A DNA stretch of 64,000 nucleotides from Klebsiella pneumoniae. GTDB lineage: Bacteria > Myxococcota_A > UBA796 > SXON01. The stretch covers positions 1 to 64,000 of the forward strand of contig CAMAXZ010000014.1 in NCBI GenBank assembly GCA_945862325.1. Reading direction: 5' to 3'. A model generated the notes under the pieces. The model was not told where the DNA came from. It saw only the letters and a program-made list of their open reading frames with translations, and searched no databases. Below are positions 24,882 to 33,483 of this stretch, piece by piece. Numbering within the stretch: position 1 is the first letter of the stretch; every line of letters begins with the position of its first letter. The position numbers and the translations under genes were made by a program.

Positions 24882-26801
24882 ATGCGTTCGACCACGCTGT
24901 CACTCCTCTCTCTCCTCGCCGTCGGCGCCCTCGCCGCGTGTTCCGGAGATGCATCCACCGACAAGAAGCCGGACACCGGCGGCACCGACACGGAGGATTC
25001 GACGCCGGACTACGTCGACGCCGACGGCGACGGTGTCACCCCGGGTGACGGCGACTGCGACGACGACGACGCCACGTTGTACCCGGGCCGCGCGGAAGAC
25101 TGCGACGGCATCGACAACAACTGCAACGGCGTCGTCGACGAGGGCCTCCCCGACACCGACGGCGACGGCACCGCCGACTGCCTCGACACCGAGGCCTGCG
25201 ACGGCGTCGACAACAACGGCGACGGCACGATCGACGAGGGCTTCGAAGACGGCGACGGCGACGGCGTCGCGGATTGCGTGGGCAGCGAGGCCTGCGACGG
25301 CATCGACAACGACGCCGACGGCGAGGTCGACGAGGGCTTCGACGCCGACAACGACGGCTACACGGTCTGCGGCTCCGACACCATGGAAGCCGACTGCGAC
25401 GACACCGATCCCGCGGTCAACCCGGCCGCCGAAGAAGTGGACGGCGACAGCGTCGACAACGACTGCGACGGCATGATCGACGGGAGCGCCTGGGCCTACG
25501 GCGACCTCTCCATCACCGAGATCCTCTCCAACCCGGCGCGCATCGGCGACCCGAAGGGCGAGTGGTTCGAAGTCCGCAACATGACGGACCGCACCCTCAT
25601 CCTCAACGGCCTCGTCCTCATGGACAGCACCGGCGAGTGGCATCAGGTCGCGTCCTCTCGCATCGTCAGCATCGACGCGGGCGAGTTCTTCGTGTTCGGC
25701 TCCAACTCGAACTCCGCCACCAACGGCTCGGCGCCCGTCGACTACCAGTACTCCGGCATGATCCTCGGCAACGACTCCGACGACATCTGGATCTACGCGA
25801 ACGACGTTATGATCGACATGGTCGCGTGGGACGACGGCGCGACGATGCCGGACCCGGACGGCGCGTCGATGGGCCTCGACCAGACCACCTTCGGCGCGGA
25901 CCTCAACGACGACCCCTCCGCGTGGTGCGTCGCGATCTACTCCTGGACCGGCATGACCCTCGACGACAAGGGCAGCCCCGGCCAGGTCAACGAGTACTGC
26001 TCGTCCTTCGACCACGACGGCGACGGCTTCTCGGGCGACGACGGCGACTGTGACGACGGCGACCTCACGGTCTACCCGGGCGCCTGGGAAGGTACCGATC
26101 CTGCGGACAACGACTGCGACGGCTACGCCGAGACGGCCCCGGTCGCCGTCGTGTCCACCACCGGCGACCTCGAGACCTGCTCGGACATCGGTCTGAGCTC
26201 CGCGGGCAGCTACGACATCGAAGGGGCGACCCTCACGTACTCCTGGACGCTCACCGGCGCGCCCGCCGGCTCTTCCAAGACCACGTCCGACCTCGAGTCG
26301 TCTACCAGCGCGAACCCGAGCTTCCGCCCCGACGTGGCCGGCGACTACGTGTTCACCCTCGTGGTGAACGACGGCGGCGCCAACTCCATGCCGGAGTCCA
26401 TCACGGTCACCGTGGCCGAGCGCCCGGGCAACGAGACCCCGGTGGCCGACGCGGGCGACGACAGCTCCTACAGCGGCAGCGCCGACTGCACGCCGATCAG
26501 CTACGGCGTCAGCTACGATTGCGACACCTGCACGACCACCGCCTTCACGCTCGACGGCACCGGCTCGTCGGACGGCAATGGTGACGAGCTGACGTACTCC
26601 TGGTCGATCATCAGCGGCTCGACGTACGGCACGATGACGAACAGCACGACCTCGAGCCCGACGGTGACCATCACCGGCGCGCCCGCCACCTACGGGTCGG
26701 CGAACAACACCGAGGTCGAAGTGCAGCTCACCGTGTCCGACTGCATGGGCGCCGAGAGCAGCGACACCGTGGTCCTCACCTACGCCTGCACGGGTACCTG
26801 A
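24882..26801 (+). CDS. Lipoprotein with MopE repeats, lamin-tail domain and PKD-like domains
   Basis: The 639-residue protein has a lipoprotein signal (LLAVGALAAC, lipid-bearing Cys near residue 21). Residues ~45-200 are Asp/Cys-rich repeats of the MopE metal-binding type (for example DGDCDDDDATLYPG, then DGIDNNCNG). Residues ~205-370 resemble a lamin-tail beta-sandwich (SITEILSNPA, GEWFEVRN). Another MopE unit (DGDCDDGDLTVYPG) comes next, then two PKD/Ig-like domains with paired Cys. It is probably displayed on the outer membrane and binds Ca2+ or another metal. No enzymatic motif is seen. The AGGAGA site decides the start. Confidence 0.85.
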   Translation: MRSTTLSLLSLLAVGALAACSGDASTDKKPDTGGTDTEDSTPDYVDADGDGVTPGDGDCDDDDATLYPGRAEDCDGIDNNCNGVVDEGLPDTDGDGTADCLDTEACDGVDNNGDGTIDEGFEDGDGDGVADCVGSEACDGIDNDADGEVDEGFDADNDGYTVCGSDTMEADCDDTDPAVNPAAEEVDGDSVDNDCDGMIDGSAWAYGDLSITEILSNPARIGDPKGEWFEVRNMTDRTLILNGLVLMDSTGEWHQVASSRIVSIDAGEFFVFGSNSNSATNGSAPVDYQYSGMILGNDSDDIWIYANDVMIDMVAWDDGATMPDPDGASMGLDQTTFGADLNDDPSAWCVAIYSWTGMTLDDKGSPGQVNEYCSSFDHDGDGFSGDDGDCDDGDLTVYPGAWEGTDPADNDCDGYAETAPVAVVSTTGDLETCSDIGLSSAGSYDIEGATLTYSWTLTGAPAGSSKTTSDLESSTSANPSFRPDVAGDYVFTLVVNDGGANSMPESITVTVAERPGNETPVADAGDDSSYSGSADCTPISYGVSYDCDTCTTTAFTLDGTGSSDGNGDELTYSWSIISGSTYGTMTNSTTSSPTVTITGAPATYGSANNTEVEVQLTVSDCMGAESSDTVVLTYACTGT

Positions 26802-26816
26802 GCGCACGGTGGCGGG

Positions 26817-26840
26817 GCCGCGCGGCTGAGGCCGCGCGGC
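26817..26840. terminator. Bidirectional GC hairpin between convergent genes
   Basis: GCCGCGCGGC occurs at 26817-26826 and again at 26831-26840. The unit is its own reverse complement, so the two copies make a 10-bp stem over TGAG. There is no T-run on either side. It lies exactly between the stop codons of the two convergent lipoprotein genes. Confidence 0.5.
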
Positions 26841-28109
26841 TCAGCGCCGCGACAACGTGTCGATAGGGGAGCGGGCCTCGACGGGCAGATCGTCGAGCGC
26901 CCGCTTCGCGCGTCTGGACACCTCGGCACGAAGCGCCGCTACGAGTCCGTCGGGCGTCGTGACGTCGTCGCGGCCCGTCACGCGCGCGAGGGTGAGCGCA
27001 AGCCCGGCGTCCACGCGGGCCCGCCCGAGGACGCCGATGTCCGGGAGCGCCACGCCCTCGAGCGCGAGCGCGTCCACCAGATCCGGGATGGCGTCGGCGA
27101 CGAACGGGCCGTCCATCGACGCTTCCAGACGGTCGGTCGCCCGTTCGAGCGCGATCGCCTGCCAGGCGCGGGCGAGCGCGCGCGGTGACGCTCCCCAACG
27201 CGCGGCGGCGTCGAGCGCGCGGGCGCGGTCGAGCACACCACAGGGTCGATCCGCGCACGCGTCGAGCAGGCGCAGCGCGCCGTCCGCGACGAGGGCGAGC
27301 CCGACGCTCTCGTCGTCCCCCGCATCGAGGAGCAGCGCCTCGAAGCTGGTCGTGAGCTGCGCCACGACGGGGTCGGCGGAGGTCCCTACGCGCGCCGCGG
27401 CCTCCACCCGATCGGCCCGCGCGCGTGCCTGTGCCGCGTCGCCCTCGGCGGTCGCGAGCACACCGGCCAGTCGGGTCGCGTCGTGAAGGGCGTCGCGGCC
27501 GCGCTTCGCCGCGTCGCGGTCGCGCGGAGCCGCGGCGCGCGCGTCGATCAGGCGCGCGATCGGCCTCCCGGCGATGCGGTCGGCCCACTCCGCGCGGAGC
27601 CCGGCCGCCGCGACGCGCGCGTCGAGGGTGGGCGCGTCGAGCCAGCCGAGGAGCACCTGTCGCTCCACGGCATGGACCAGCGTCGTCGGCGTGCCGGCCG
27701 TGCCGAGCCACGCGAGGGGCGCGCGAACTTCGGCGTCGTCCAGGGTGTTGGACGTGGGGAGGGGCGACGCCCACTCCAGGCAGTCCTCCGGCGACGCGGT
27801 CTCCAGGGCGGCGAGCCGTGCCCCCCGCAAGAACGGCACGGCGGAGCTCCCAGCGGCGGCGGCCTCCGCCTCCCACCACGAGCGCGCGCTCGCCGTGTCC
27901 TGGCGCGCGAGCGTCACGAACGGAGCCAGCGCCTCCGGCGCCGCGCGCGGGAGCCGCGGGCGACGAACGAGGGGGTCATCCGCCACCATCCACTCGACGA
28001 GGGCCGCGGGGTCCTCGGGCTCGACCGGGGGCGGTCGCGGGGCCGCGGCGGTACCGACCTCGAGGACGGGAGAGACGGCGCGTACACAGGCGAGGAGGAG
28101 CGTGACCAT
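26841..28109 (-). CDS. Predicted lipoprotein of unknown function
   Basis: From ATG 28109 the 422-residue product starts MVTLLLACVRA, a very short lipoprotein signal with the lipid Cys at residue 8. The rest is Ala/Arg/Asp-rich and predicted mostly helical, with repeated WW and DR-rich stretches, but no family was recognised. TACGAT lies 5 nt before the ATG and no Shine-Dalgarno is seen, so the gene may be leaderless. Longer in-frame starts exist but would bury the lipobox. Its 5' end is divergent from the alpha/beta hydrolase and may overlap it. Confidence 0.65.
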   Translation of the reverse strand: MVTLLLACVRAVSPVLEVGTAAAPRPPPVEPEDPAALVEWMVADDPLVRRPRLPRAAPEALAPFVTLARQDTASARSWWEAEAAAAGSSAVPFLRGARLAALETASPEDCLEWASPLPTSNTLDDAEVRAPLAWLGTAGTPTTLVHAVERQVLLGWLDAPTLDARVAAAGLRAEWADRIAGRPIARLIDARAAAPRDRDAAKRGRDALHDATRLAGVLATAEGDAAQARARADRVEAAARVGTSADPVVAQLTTSFEALLLDAGDDESVGLALVADGALRLLDACADRPCGVLDRARALDAAARWGASPRALARAWQAIALERATDRLEASMDGPFVADAIPDLVDALALEGVALPDIGVLGRARVDAGLALTLARVTGRDDVTTPDGLVAALRAEVSRRAKRALDDLPVEARSPIDTLSRR

Positions 28110-28114
28110 GATGC

Positions 28115-28120
28115 ATCGTA
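28115..28120 (-). promoter_or_regulatory. -10-like TACGAT right before the lipoprotein at 28109
   Basis: On the - strand TACGAT is followed by 5 nt and the ATG at 28109. This spacing would place the transcript start at or just inside the start codon. The site lies inside the divergent spacer shared with the alpha/beta hydrolase. Confidence 0.4.
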
Positions 28121-28143
28121 GCCACCGGGCTACGTCGGCGACG

Positions 28144-29052
28144 ATGCTCTCCGTCACCGAGCTCGCGACTCCCGCGTCGCCGCGCGCCACGGTCCTGGCG
28201 TTGCACGGCATCGGGCTAGGGGCGTGGCTGTGGGAACGCTGGGCGCAAGGGTTCGCGGCCGCCGGCCTGCGCCTCGTGGCCGCGACTCTCCCGGGGCACG
28301 GCGACGGACGTGCGGACGTCGGGGTCGAGGACCTCGTGCGCCCCGTCGTCGACTGGATCGACGGTCACACGGGCGGGCCGCTCGTCCTCCTCGGGCACAG
28401 CATGGGGGGGCTCATCGCCCAGGTCGCCGCGGAGCGGCGCGCGTCAGGGCTCGCAGGGCTCGTGCTGATCGGTCCACATCCGACGGGCAACCTCGGTTTT
28501 GTTCCAGATCCACGCACGGTCGCGCTCGCGGCGCGTCACGGGCTCCCGGTGCTCGCGTCGCTCGGCGGCGCGGCGCCGATCCGCATCCCCTGGGCCCTCT
28601 CCCGGGCCGTCGGGCTCGACACCCTCGACGAGTCGACGGCGCGAGAGGTCCACGCACGCGGGCTCGGATGGCCCGCGCGGCTGGTGCGCGAGCTCGCCCG
28701 CCCGCCCACGGTGGATCCGACGGCGATCGACTGCCCCGTGTTGATCCTCCTCGGCCGTCGCGATCGACTCGTGCCCTGGTACCGCGCGCGGATCCTCGGT
28801 GACCTCTACGACGGGATCGTCTGGAGATACGACGACCTCGGTCACTTCCCGATGTTCCAGGACGGCGGCGCGCGGATGTTGCGCGACATCGTCGCCTGGT
28901 CGGCGTCGCCCACCCGCCCGATGGTGCTCGAGAGCGAAGGCTTCGGGCCGGCCGAAGGCGTGGGGCACCTCCTGCGGCGGCGCCGGCGCGGCGAGGCGAT
29001 GAAGCGGCGTTCCGCGTACGGGCAGAAGCCTAGCGCACGAGATCCTGGTTGA
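28144..29052 (+). CDS. Alpha/beta hydrolase
   Basis: The 302-residue protein has LALHGIGLG (oxyanion) near residue 20, the nucleophile elbow GHSMGG near 85, an acid in LLGRRDRLVPW near 205 and the catalytic His in DLGHFPM near 237. It is an esterase- or lipase-like enzyme of unknown substrate. Two starts compete: ATG 28144, with TACGTC 7 nt upstream, and ATG 28108, behind AGGAGGAG. The latter stretch also encodes the lipobox of the divergent gene, so it may be chance. The 3' end overlaps pyrD by 23 bp. Confidence 0.85.
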   Translation: MLSVTELATPASPRATVLALHGIGLGAWLWERWAQGFAAAGLRLVAATLPGHGDGRADVGVEDLVRPVVDWIDGHTGGPLVLLGHSMGGLIAQVAAERRASGLAGLVLIGPHPTGNLGFVPDPRTVALAARHGLPVLASLGGAAPIRIPWALSRAVGLDTLDESTAREVHARGLGWPARLVRELARPPTVDPTAIDCPVLILLGRRDRLVPWYRARILGDLYDGIVWRYDDLGHFPMFQDGGARMLRDIVAWSASPTRPMVLESEGFGPAEGVGHLLRRRRRGEAMKRRSAYGQKPSARDPG

Positions 29053-30034
29053 TTCTGCCAATCAGGCCGGGCCCGCCGAAGATCAGCGCGCTGTAGAGCT
29101 GCACCGCCGCGCAGCCCGCGTTCAGCAACGCGCGTACATCGTCGGCGGTCGCGACGCCGCCCACCCCGACGACAGGCACGCGGCCGGCCGCGCGTCGCAC
29201 GACCACGGCGATCTTCGCCCGGGCGAGCGCTGCCAACGGCGCGCCGCTCAGGCCCCCGGCCTCGCCGGTCCGTCCGGTGTCGCCGGGTCGCGACAGCGTC
29301 GTGTTCGTCGCGATGATGCCGGCGCACCCGGCGCCGATCGCGACGTCGACCGCCTCTTCGAGCGCCTCGTCCGGAAGATCCGGGGCGAGCTTGAGGAAGA
29401 CGGGCGCGTCGCCGACCGCGGGCACGACGGCGCCCAGGAGGCGCTCGAGGGGCGCGCGGTCCTGCAGCTCACGCAGGCCCGGTGTGTTCGGCGACGAGAC
29501 GTTGACGACGAAGTAGTCGGGCAGCCCCCGGAGGACCTCGACCGAGGCGAGGTAGTCCGACACCGCTTCTTCGTTGGGAACCACCTTGGTCTTTCCGAGG
29601 TTGGCGCCCACGGGCACCGACGGCCACCGGCCGGCCTCGCGGAGCGCGCGAAGGCGCCCGGCGAGCGCCGCGGCGCCGAGGTTGTTGAAGCCCATGCGGT
29701 TGATCAGCGCGCGCTCCTCGACGAGGCGGAACAGTCGAGGCCGGGGATTGCCCGGCTGCGCCTGGGCGGTGACGGTGCCGAGCTCGATGGCGCCGAACCC
29801 GAGCGCCTCCCAGGCGCCGACGCCGATCCCGTTCTTGTCGAGCCCCGCGGCGAGCCCGACGGGCCCGCCCCAGCGCAAGCCGGCGACCGTGCGCGTCAGC
29901 GACGGCGCGGGCCGCCAGGCGCTCGACGCGAGCGCGCTGACGACGGGCAGCATGGAGAACGTGAGGTCGTGGGCCCGCTCCGCGTCGAGCGCGAACAGGG
30001 CGGGCTTCGCGAACCCCCAGGTCGTGTCCAGCAT
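29030..30034 (-). CDS. pyrD: Dihydroorotate dehydrogenase (quinone), class 2
   Basis: The 334-residue barrel has GLAAGLDKNGIG near residue 62, NRMGFNNLG near 115, NVSSPNTPGLR near 180 with the catalytic Ser, and the FMN-site GVGGV and AVQLYSAL near the end. The Ser base and the N-terminal helical region place it in the membrane-associated, quinone-linked class 2. It makes orotate for pyrimidine synthesis. TACGTC lies 7 nt before the ATG. No other pyr gene is nearby. Confidence 0.95.
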   Translation of the reverse strand: MLDTTWGFAKPALFALDAERAHDLTFSMLPVVSALASSAWRPAPSLTRTVAGLRWGGPVGLAAGLDKNGIGVGAWEALGFGAIELGTVTAQAQPGNPRPRLFRLVEERALINRMGFNNLGAAALAGRLRALREAGRWPSVPVGANLGKTKVVPNEEAVSDYLASVEVLRGLPDYFVVNVSSPNTPGLRELQDRAPLERLLGAVVPAVGDAPVFLKLAPDLPDEALEEAVDVAIGAGCAGIIATNTTLSRPGDTGRTGEAGGLSGAPLAALARAKIAVVVRRAAGRVPVVGVGGVATADDVRALLNAGCAAVQLYSALIFGGPGLIGRINQDLVR

Positions 30035-30114
30035 GGCCGCGGACGTATCCGTCCGGTGACGGGACCGCGACGGCCGGCGCGTGGTAGGCTCGCCGTCACG
30101 CCCGGGGAGGTCGA

Positions 30115-31341
30115 TTGATCAGCGTTCTCGTCGCATGGGTATCGTTCGCATTTGCGGCGGATTTTGCGATTGTCCACGCGCGTGTGCTTCCAGGCGACGG
30201 GCCGGCTGTCCAGGACGCGACGATCGTGGTGCGAGGTGGAAAGATCGCCGCGTTCGGGCCGGCTGTCGCGGTGCCGCCCGGTGTGCCGATCGAGGACGTC
30301 GCCGGGGCCTGGGTGACCCCCGGCGTCATCGACATCCACTCCCACGTGGGCGTGTACCCGTGGCCGGAAGCGAACGCGCACGGCGACGGCAACGAGGCGG
30401 TCTCGCCCTTCACGCCGCGCGTGTGGGCGGGGGACGCGTTCGACGCGGAAGATCCGGCGATCGCCCGCGCTCGTGCCGGCGGCGTCACGACGATCCAGGT
30501 GCTCCCCGGCTCCGCCAACCTGATCGGCGGTCAAAGCGCGACGCTCAAGCTGCGCGACAGCGTCGATGTCCGCGATCTGATGGTCGCGGGCGCGCCCCGC
30601 GGGATCAAGATGGCGGTCGGCGAGAACCCCAAGCGCGTGTACGCCGGGCGCACCGACGACGACGAGATCGACACTCGAATGGGAGAGTTCGCTGCGTTCC
30701 GCGCCGTCTTCCAGTCGGCGTTGGACTACCGGGCCGCGCGCGCTCGAAAGGAGCCGCCACCAAAGGATCTCGACCTCGAGGTCCTGCTCGACGTCATCGA
30801 CGACAAGATCCGCGTGCACCTGCACTGCTACCGCACGCACGACATCCTCGGGTTCTTCCGGGTGGCCGAGGAGTTCGGCTTCAAGGTGGCGTCGCTTCAA
30901 CACGCGTTGGAGGCCTACAAGGTTCGGGACGCGGTCGCGCGTCACGGTGCCGGCATCGCCACGTTCACCGACTGGTGGGGCTTCAAGATGGAGTCGTGGG
31001 ACGCCATCCCGCAGAACGCCGTGCTCACCGCGACGGCGGGGGTCCCGGTCGCGATCCACAGCGACTCGGCGACCCACATCCAGAGGTTGAACCTCGAAGC
31101 AGCGAAGATGTTGCGCTACGGGTGGACCGAAGCGCAGGCGATCGAGAGCATCACCCTCGCGCCGGCGCGGATGATGGGCGTCGACGGCGTCGTGGGGTCG
31201 ATCCAGGTCGGCAAGGACGCCGACCTCGTGCTCTGGGAGCGTCACCCCCTCGACGTGTACACGCGGGCGGCACGAACCTGGATCGACGGTCGGGTCCTCT
31301 ACGACCGCGCGCGGGACGGGGTGCCGAATGGGCTCCGTTAG
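30115..31341 (+). CDS. Secreted metal-dependent amidohydrolase
   Basis: The 408-residue protein has a short signal (VLVAWVSFAFA, cleavage near residue 15), the HxH metal motif in VIDIHSHVG (His75 and His77), further His in RVHLHCYRTHD near 240 and VAIHSDSATH near 320. It ends with the usual GKDADLVLW strand. It belongs to the imidazolonepropionase/dihydroorotase-like superfamily; substrate unknown. TTG 30115 is chosen because GGGGAGG lies 4 nt upstream. It overlaps the next gene by 14 bp, forming a pair with it. Confidence 0.88.
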   Translation: MISVLVAWVSFAFAADFAIVHARVLPGDGPAVQDATIVVRGGKIAAFGPAVAVPPGVPIEDVAGAWVTPGVIDIHSHVGVYPWPEANAHGDGNEAVSPFTPRVWAGDAFDAEDPAIARARAGGVTTIQVLPGSANLIGGQSATLKLRDSVDVRDLMVAGAPRGIKMAVGENPKRVYAGRTDDDEIDTRMGEFAAFRAVFQSALDYRAARARKEPPPKDLDLEVLLDVIDDKIRVHLHCYRTHDILGFFRVAEEFGFKVASLQHALEAYKVRDAVARHGAGIATFTDWWGFKMESWDAIPQNAVLTATAGVPVAIHSDSATHIQRLNLEAAKMLRYGWTEAQAIESITLAPARMMGVDGVVGSIQVGKDADLVLWERHPLDVYTRAARTWIDGRVLYDRARDGVPNGLR

Positions 31342-32575
31342 CCGCCGGGCGTTCCTCGAGGGGCTCGCGGCGGGAGCCGCGGTCGGCTTCGTCGGAGCGC
31401 GGTCCGCCGCCGCCGCGGATACCACGACCCTCTCGAACGCGCGCATCCTCCTCGGGGACGGGCGCGAGGTCGTCGGCGGGGTCCGCGTCGAGAACGGGCT
31501 CGTGGCCGACGTCGGCCCCGCGGTGACCGGCGGGGTGGACCTCGGCGGTCAGGTGCTGTGGCCGGGGGTGTGGCTCGGCGGCAGCCCCATCGGCCTGTAC
31601 GAGGTCGGTCAAGAGGCCGGAACCCACGACGACCGCGAGGGCAGCGACGCGGTCGTGCCGCAGGTGCGGGCGATCGACGGGTACAATCCGACATCCGCCG
31701 TCGTGGAGGTGGCCCGTGTGGCCGGGCTTCAGGGCGCGTTGCTCATGCCTCAGGGAGGGCTCGTGTCCGGGCGCGCCGCGTGGGTGCGCTTGTACGGGCG
31801 CACGCGCGGCGAGGCCACGATCGCCGTGGACGCGGGCGTGGTGATGCACGTGGGCGCCTCGGGGCGCGGAGATGCCCCGAACCAACCGCGGTCTCGCATG
31901 GGTGTGGTCGCGCGGCTTCGGGATCTGCTCGAAGAGAACGCGCCGCCGACGGCGGACGCGGGCAAAAAGGTAAAGAAGAAGGGCGAAGAGCCGCCGACCT
32001 TCACCGAGGCGCAGCGGGTGTGGCACGCCCTCCGCCGCCGCGAGACGAAGGCGCTGCTGCACGCCGACCGCGCGGACGATCTCCTCGCGGCGATCGAGCT
32101 CGCCCGGGCGTACAACCTCGATGCGGTGCTCGTCGGCGCGGCGGAGGGCCACGTCGTCGCGCGGGAGCTCGCCGACGCGGGACACCCGGTGATCGTCGGC
32201 CCGGTGACCACGCAACCATCGAGCTTCGACACCCGGTATGCGTCCTACGAGAACGCGGCGCGCCTGCACCGGGCCGGGCTTCGCATCGCGTTCCGTGTGC
32301 CCGACCCGCACATGGCGCGCGACGTGACGACCGAGGCGGGGATCGCCGTCGCCTACGGAATGCCCTTCGAGGCGGCGATCGCCGGACTTTGCTCCAACGC
32401 CCCGAAGGCCTGGGGGCTGCCGCACGGGGTGCTGGGCGTCGGTACGGAGGCGACGTTCGTGCACGCCGACGGCGATCCGCTGCAGCCGCGCACCCGGGTG
32501 CTCGGCGTGTGGCAGCGGGGCGTCCGGATGCCGCTCACGAACCGCCAGACCGAGCTGTACGAGCGCTGGAAGTGA
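31328..32575 (+). CDS. Amidohydrolase-like protein lacking the HxH motif, Tat signal
   Basis: The 415-residue product starts with a twin-arginine signal (SRRAFLEGLAAGAAVGFVGA). It aligns with its upstream neighbour, but where that protein has PGVIDIHSHVG this one has PGVWLGGSPIG, so both metal-binding histidines are replaced (Gly and Pro). A Lys-rich insert (KKVKKKGEE) lies near residue 220. It is probably a non-catalytic or altered partner of the active amidohydrolase. The genes overlap by 14 bp, and the stop overlaps the epimerase start. Confidence 0.82.
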   Translation: MGSVSRRAFLEGLAAGAAVGFVGARSAAAADTTTLSNARILLGDGREVVGGVRVENGLVADVGPAVTGGVDLGGQVLWPGVWLGGSPIGLYEVGQEAGTHDDREGSDAVVPQVRAIDGYNPTSAVVEVARVAGLQGALLMPQGGLVSGRAAWVRLYGRTRGEATIAVDAGVVMHVGASGRGDAPNQPRSRMGVVARLRDLLEENAPPTADAGKKVKKKGEEPPTFTEAQRVWHALRRRETKALLHADRADDLLAAIELARAYNLDAVLVGAAEGHVVARELADAGHPVIVGPVTTQPSSFDTRYASYENAARLHRAGLRIAFRVPDPHMARDVTTEAGIAVAYGMPFEAAIAGLCSNAPKAWGLPHGVLGVGTEATFVHADGDPLQPRTRVLGVWQRGVRMPLTNRQTELYERWK

Positions 32576-33483
32576 ACGTCCTGGTGACGGGGGGCGCGGG
32601 CTTCATCGGCTCGCACCTCTGTGAAGCCCTGCTCGGGCGCGGCGATCGGGTCCGCGTGGTCGACGTCTTCGACGACGCGTACGACCCTTCCGTCAAGCGA
32701 CGCAACCTGCCGAAGGGCGTCGAGCTCGTCGAGGCGGACGTGCGCGCGGCAACGCCGGCGTGGTTCCATGGGATTGACCTCGTGTTCCACCTCGCGGCGC
32801 GGGCGGGTGTGCGGGCCTCCCTCGGCGACCCGGGGCTCTACGCCGCTGTCAACGTCGAGGGCACGGCGCGGGTGCTCGGCGCCGCGGCACGGGCGGGCGG
32901 TCCGCCGCTGGTGTTCGCGTCGTCGTCGTCGGTCTACGGCGCCCGTGGGGACGACCGCGACTTTGCGGAAGAGGACGCGGCAGATCGGCCGGCCTCCCCG
33001 TACGCGGCCAGCAAGCGCGCCGCGGAGCTGTTCTGCGCGGCCAGCGGCCTGGACGTGACGGCCGTGCGCCTCTTCACGGTGTACGGGCCCCGGCAGCGCC
33101 CGGGGATGGCGGTGGAGCGCTTCGCGACGGCGGCGCTCGGCGGTGCCCCCATCCCGCTGTACGGCGACCCGGCCAGCGCGCGTGACTACACCGAAGTGAG
33201 CGACGCGGTCGCGGGCCTCCTGGCCGCCGCCGCCGGGACCTCGGGGTTCCATGTGGTGAACGTCGCGGGCGGGCGGGTCGTCCGGCTCGACGCGCTCGCC
33301 GCCGCGGTGGCCGACGCGGTGGGGGTGCCGCTCCGCATCGACCGGCTCCCCGCGCAGGACGGGGATGTGCCCGTCACCCGGGCCAACCTCGACCGCGCCC
33401 GGAGCTGGCTCGGGTGGGCGCCGCGCGTCGACCTCTCCGCCGGGTTGCGGCGCTACGTCGCGTGGCGGCGGCTCAGCGAGTGA
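32572..33483 (+). CDS. NAD-dependent sugar epimerase/dehydratase (extended SDR)
   Basis: The 303-residue protein begins with the Rossmann motif LVTGGAGFIGSHL, has DVR and LAARAGVRAS segments, SSSSVYG near residue 120 and the catalytic Tyr-x3-Lys in SPYAASKRAAE near 144. It resembles UDP-glucose 4-epimerases and UDP-glucuronate epimerases; the exact sugar is not known. GTG 32572 overlaps the previous stop (GTGA). Its 3' end overlaps the convergent GH31 gene by 11 bp. Confidence 0.9.
   Translation: MNVLVTGGAGFIGSHLCEALLGRGDRVRVVDVFDDAYDPSVKRRNLPKGVELVEADVRAATPAWFHGIDLVFHLAARAGVRASLGDPGLYAAVNVEGTARVLGAAARAGGPPLVFASSSSVYGARGDDRDFAEEDAADRPASPYAASKRAAELFCAASGLDVTAVRLFTVYGPRQRPGMAVERFATAALGGAPIPLYGDPASARDYTEVSDAVAGLLAAAAGTSGFHVVNVAGGRVVRLDALAAAVADAVGVPLRIDRLPAQDGDVPVTRANLDRARSWLGWAPRVDLSAGLRRYVAWRRLSE

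Noticed and set aside
24900-26807. Long - strand frame (635 codons) opposite the MopE/lamin-tail lipoprotein
   Set aside because: Val/Ala/Gly/Asp-rich product produced by reading the GAC-GGC repeats in reverse; no signal, start or domain.
28092-28110. Strong Shine-Dalgarno AGGAGGAG deciding an earlier start (28108) for the alpha/beta hydrolase
   Set aside because: The same bases encode the Leu-Leu-Leu-Ala-Cys lipobox of the divergent gene on the other strand, so the match may be coincidental; mentioned as an alternative start only.
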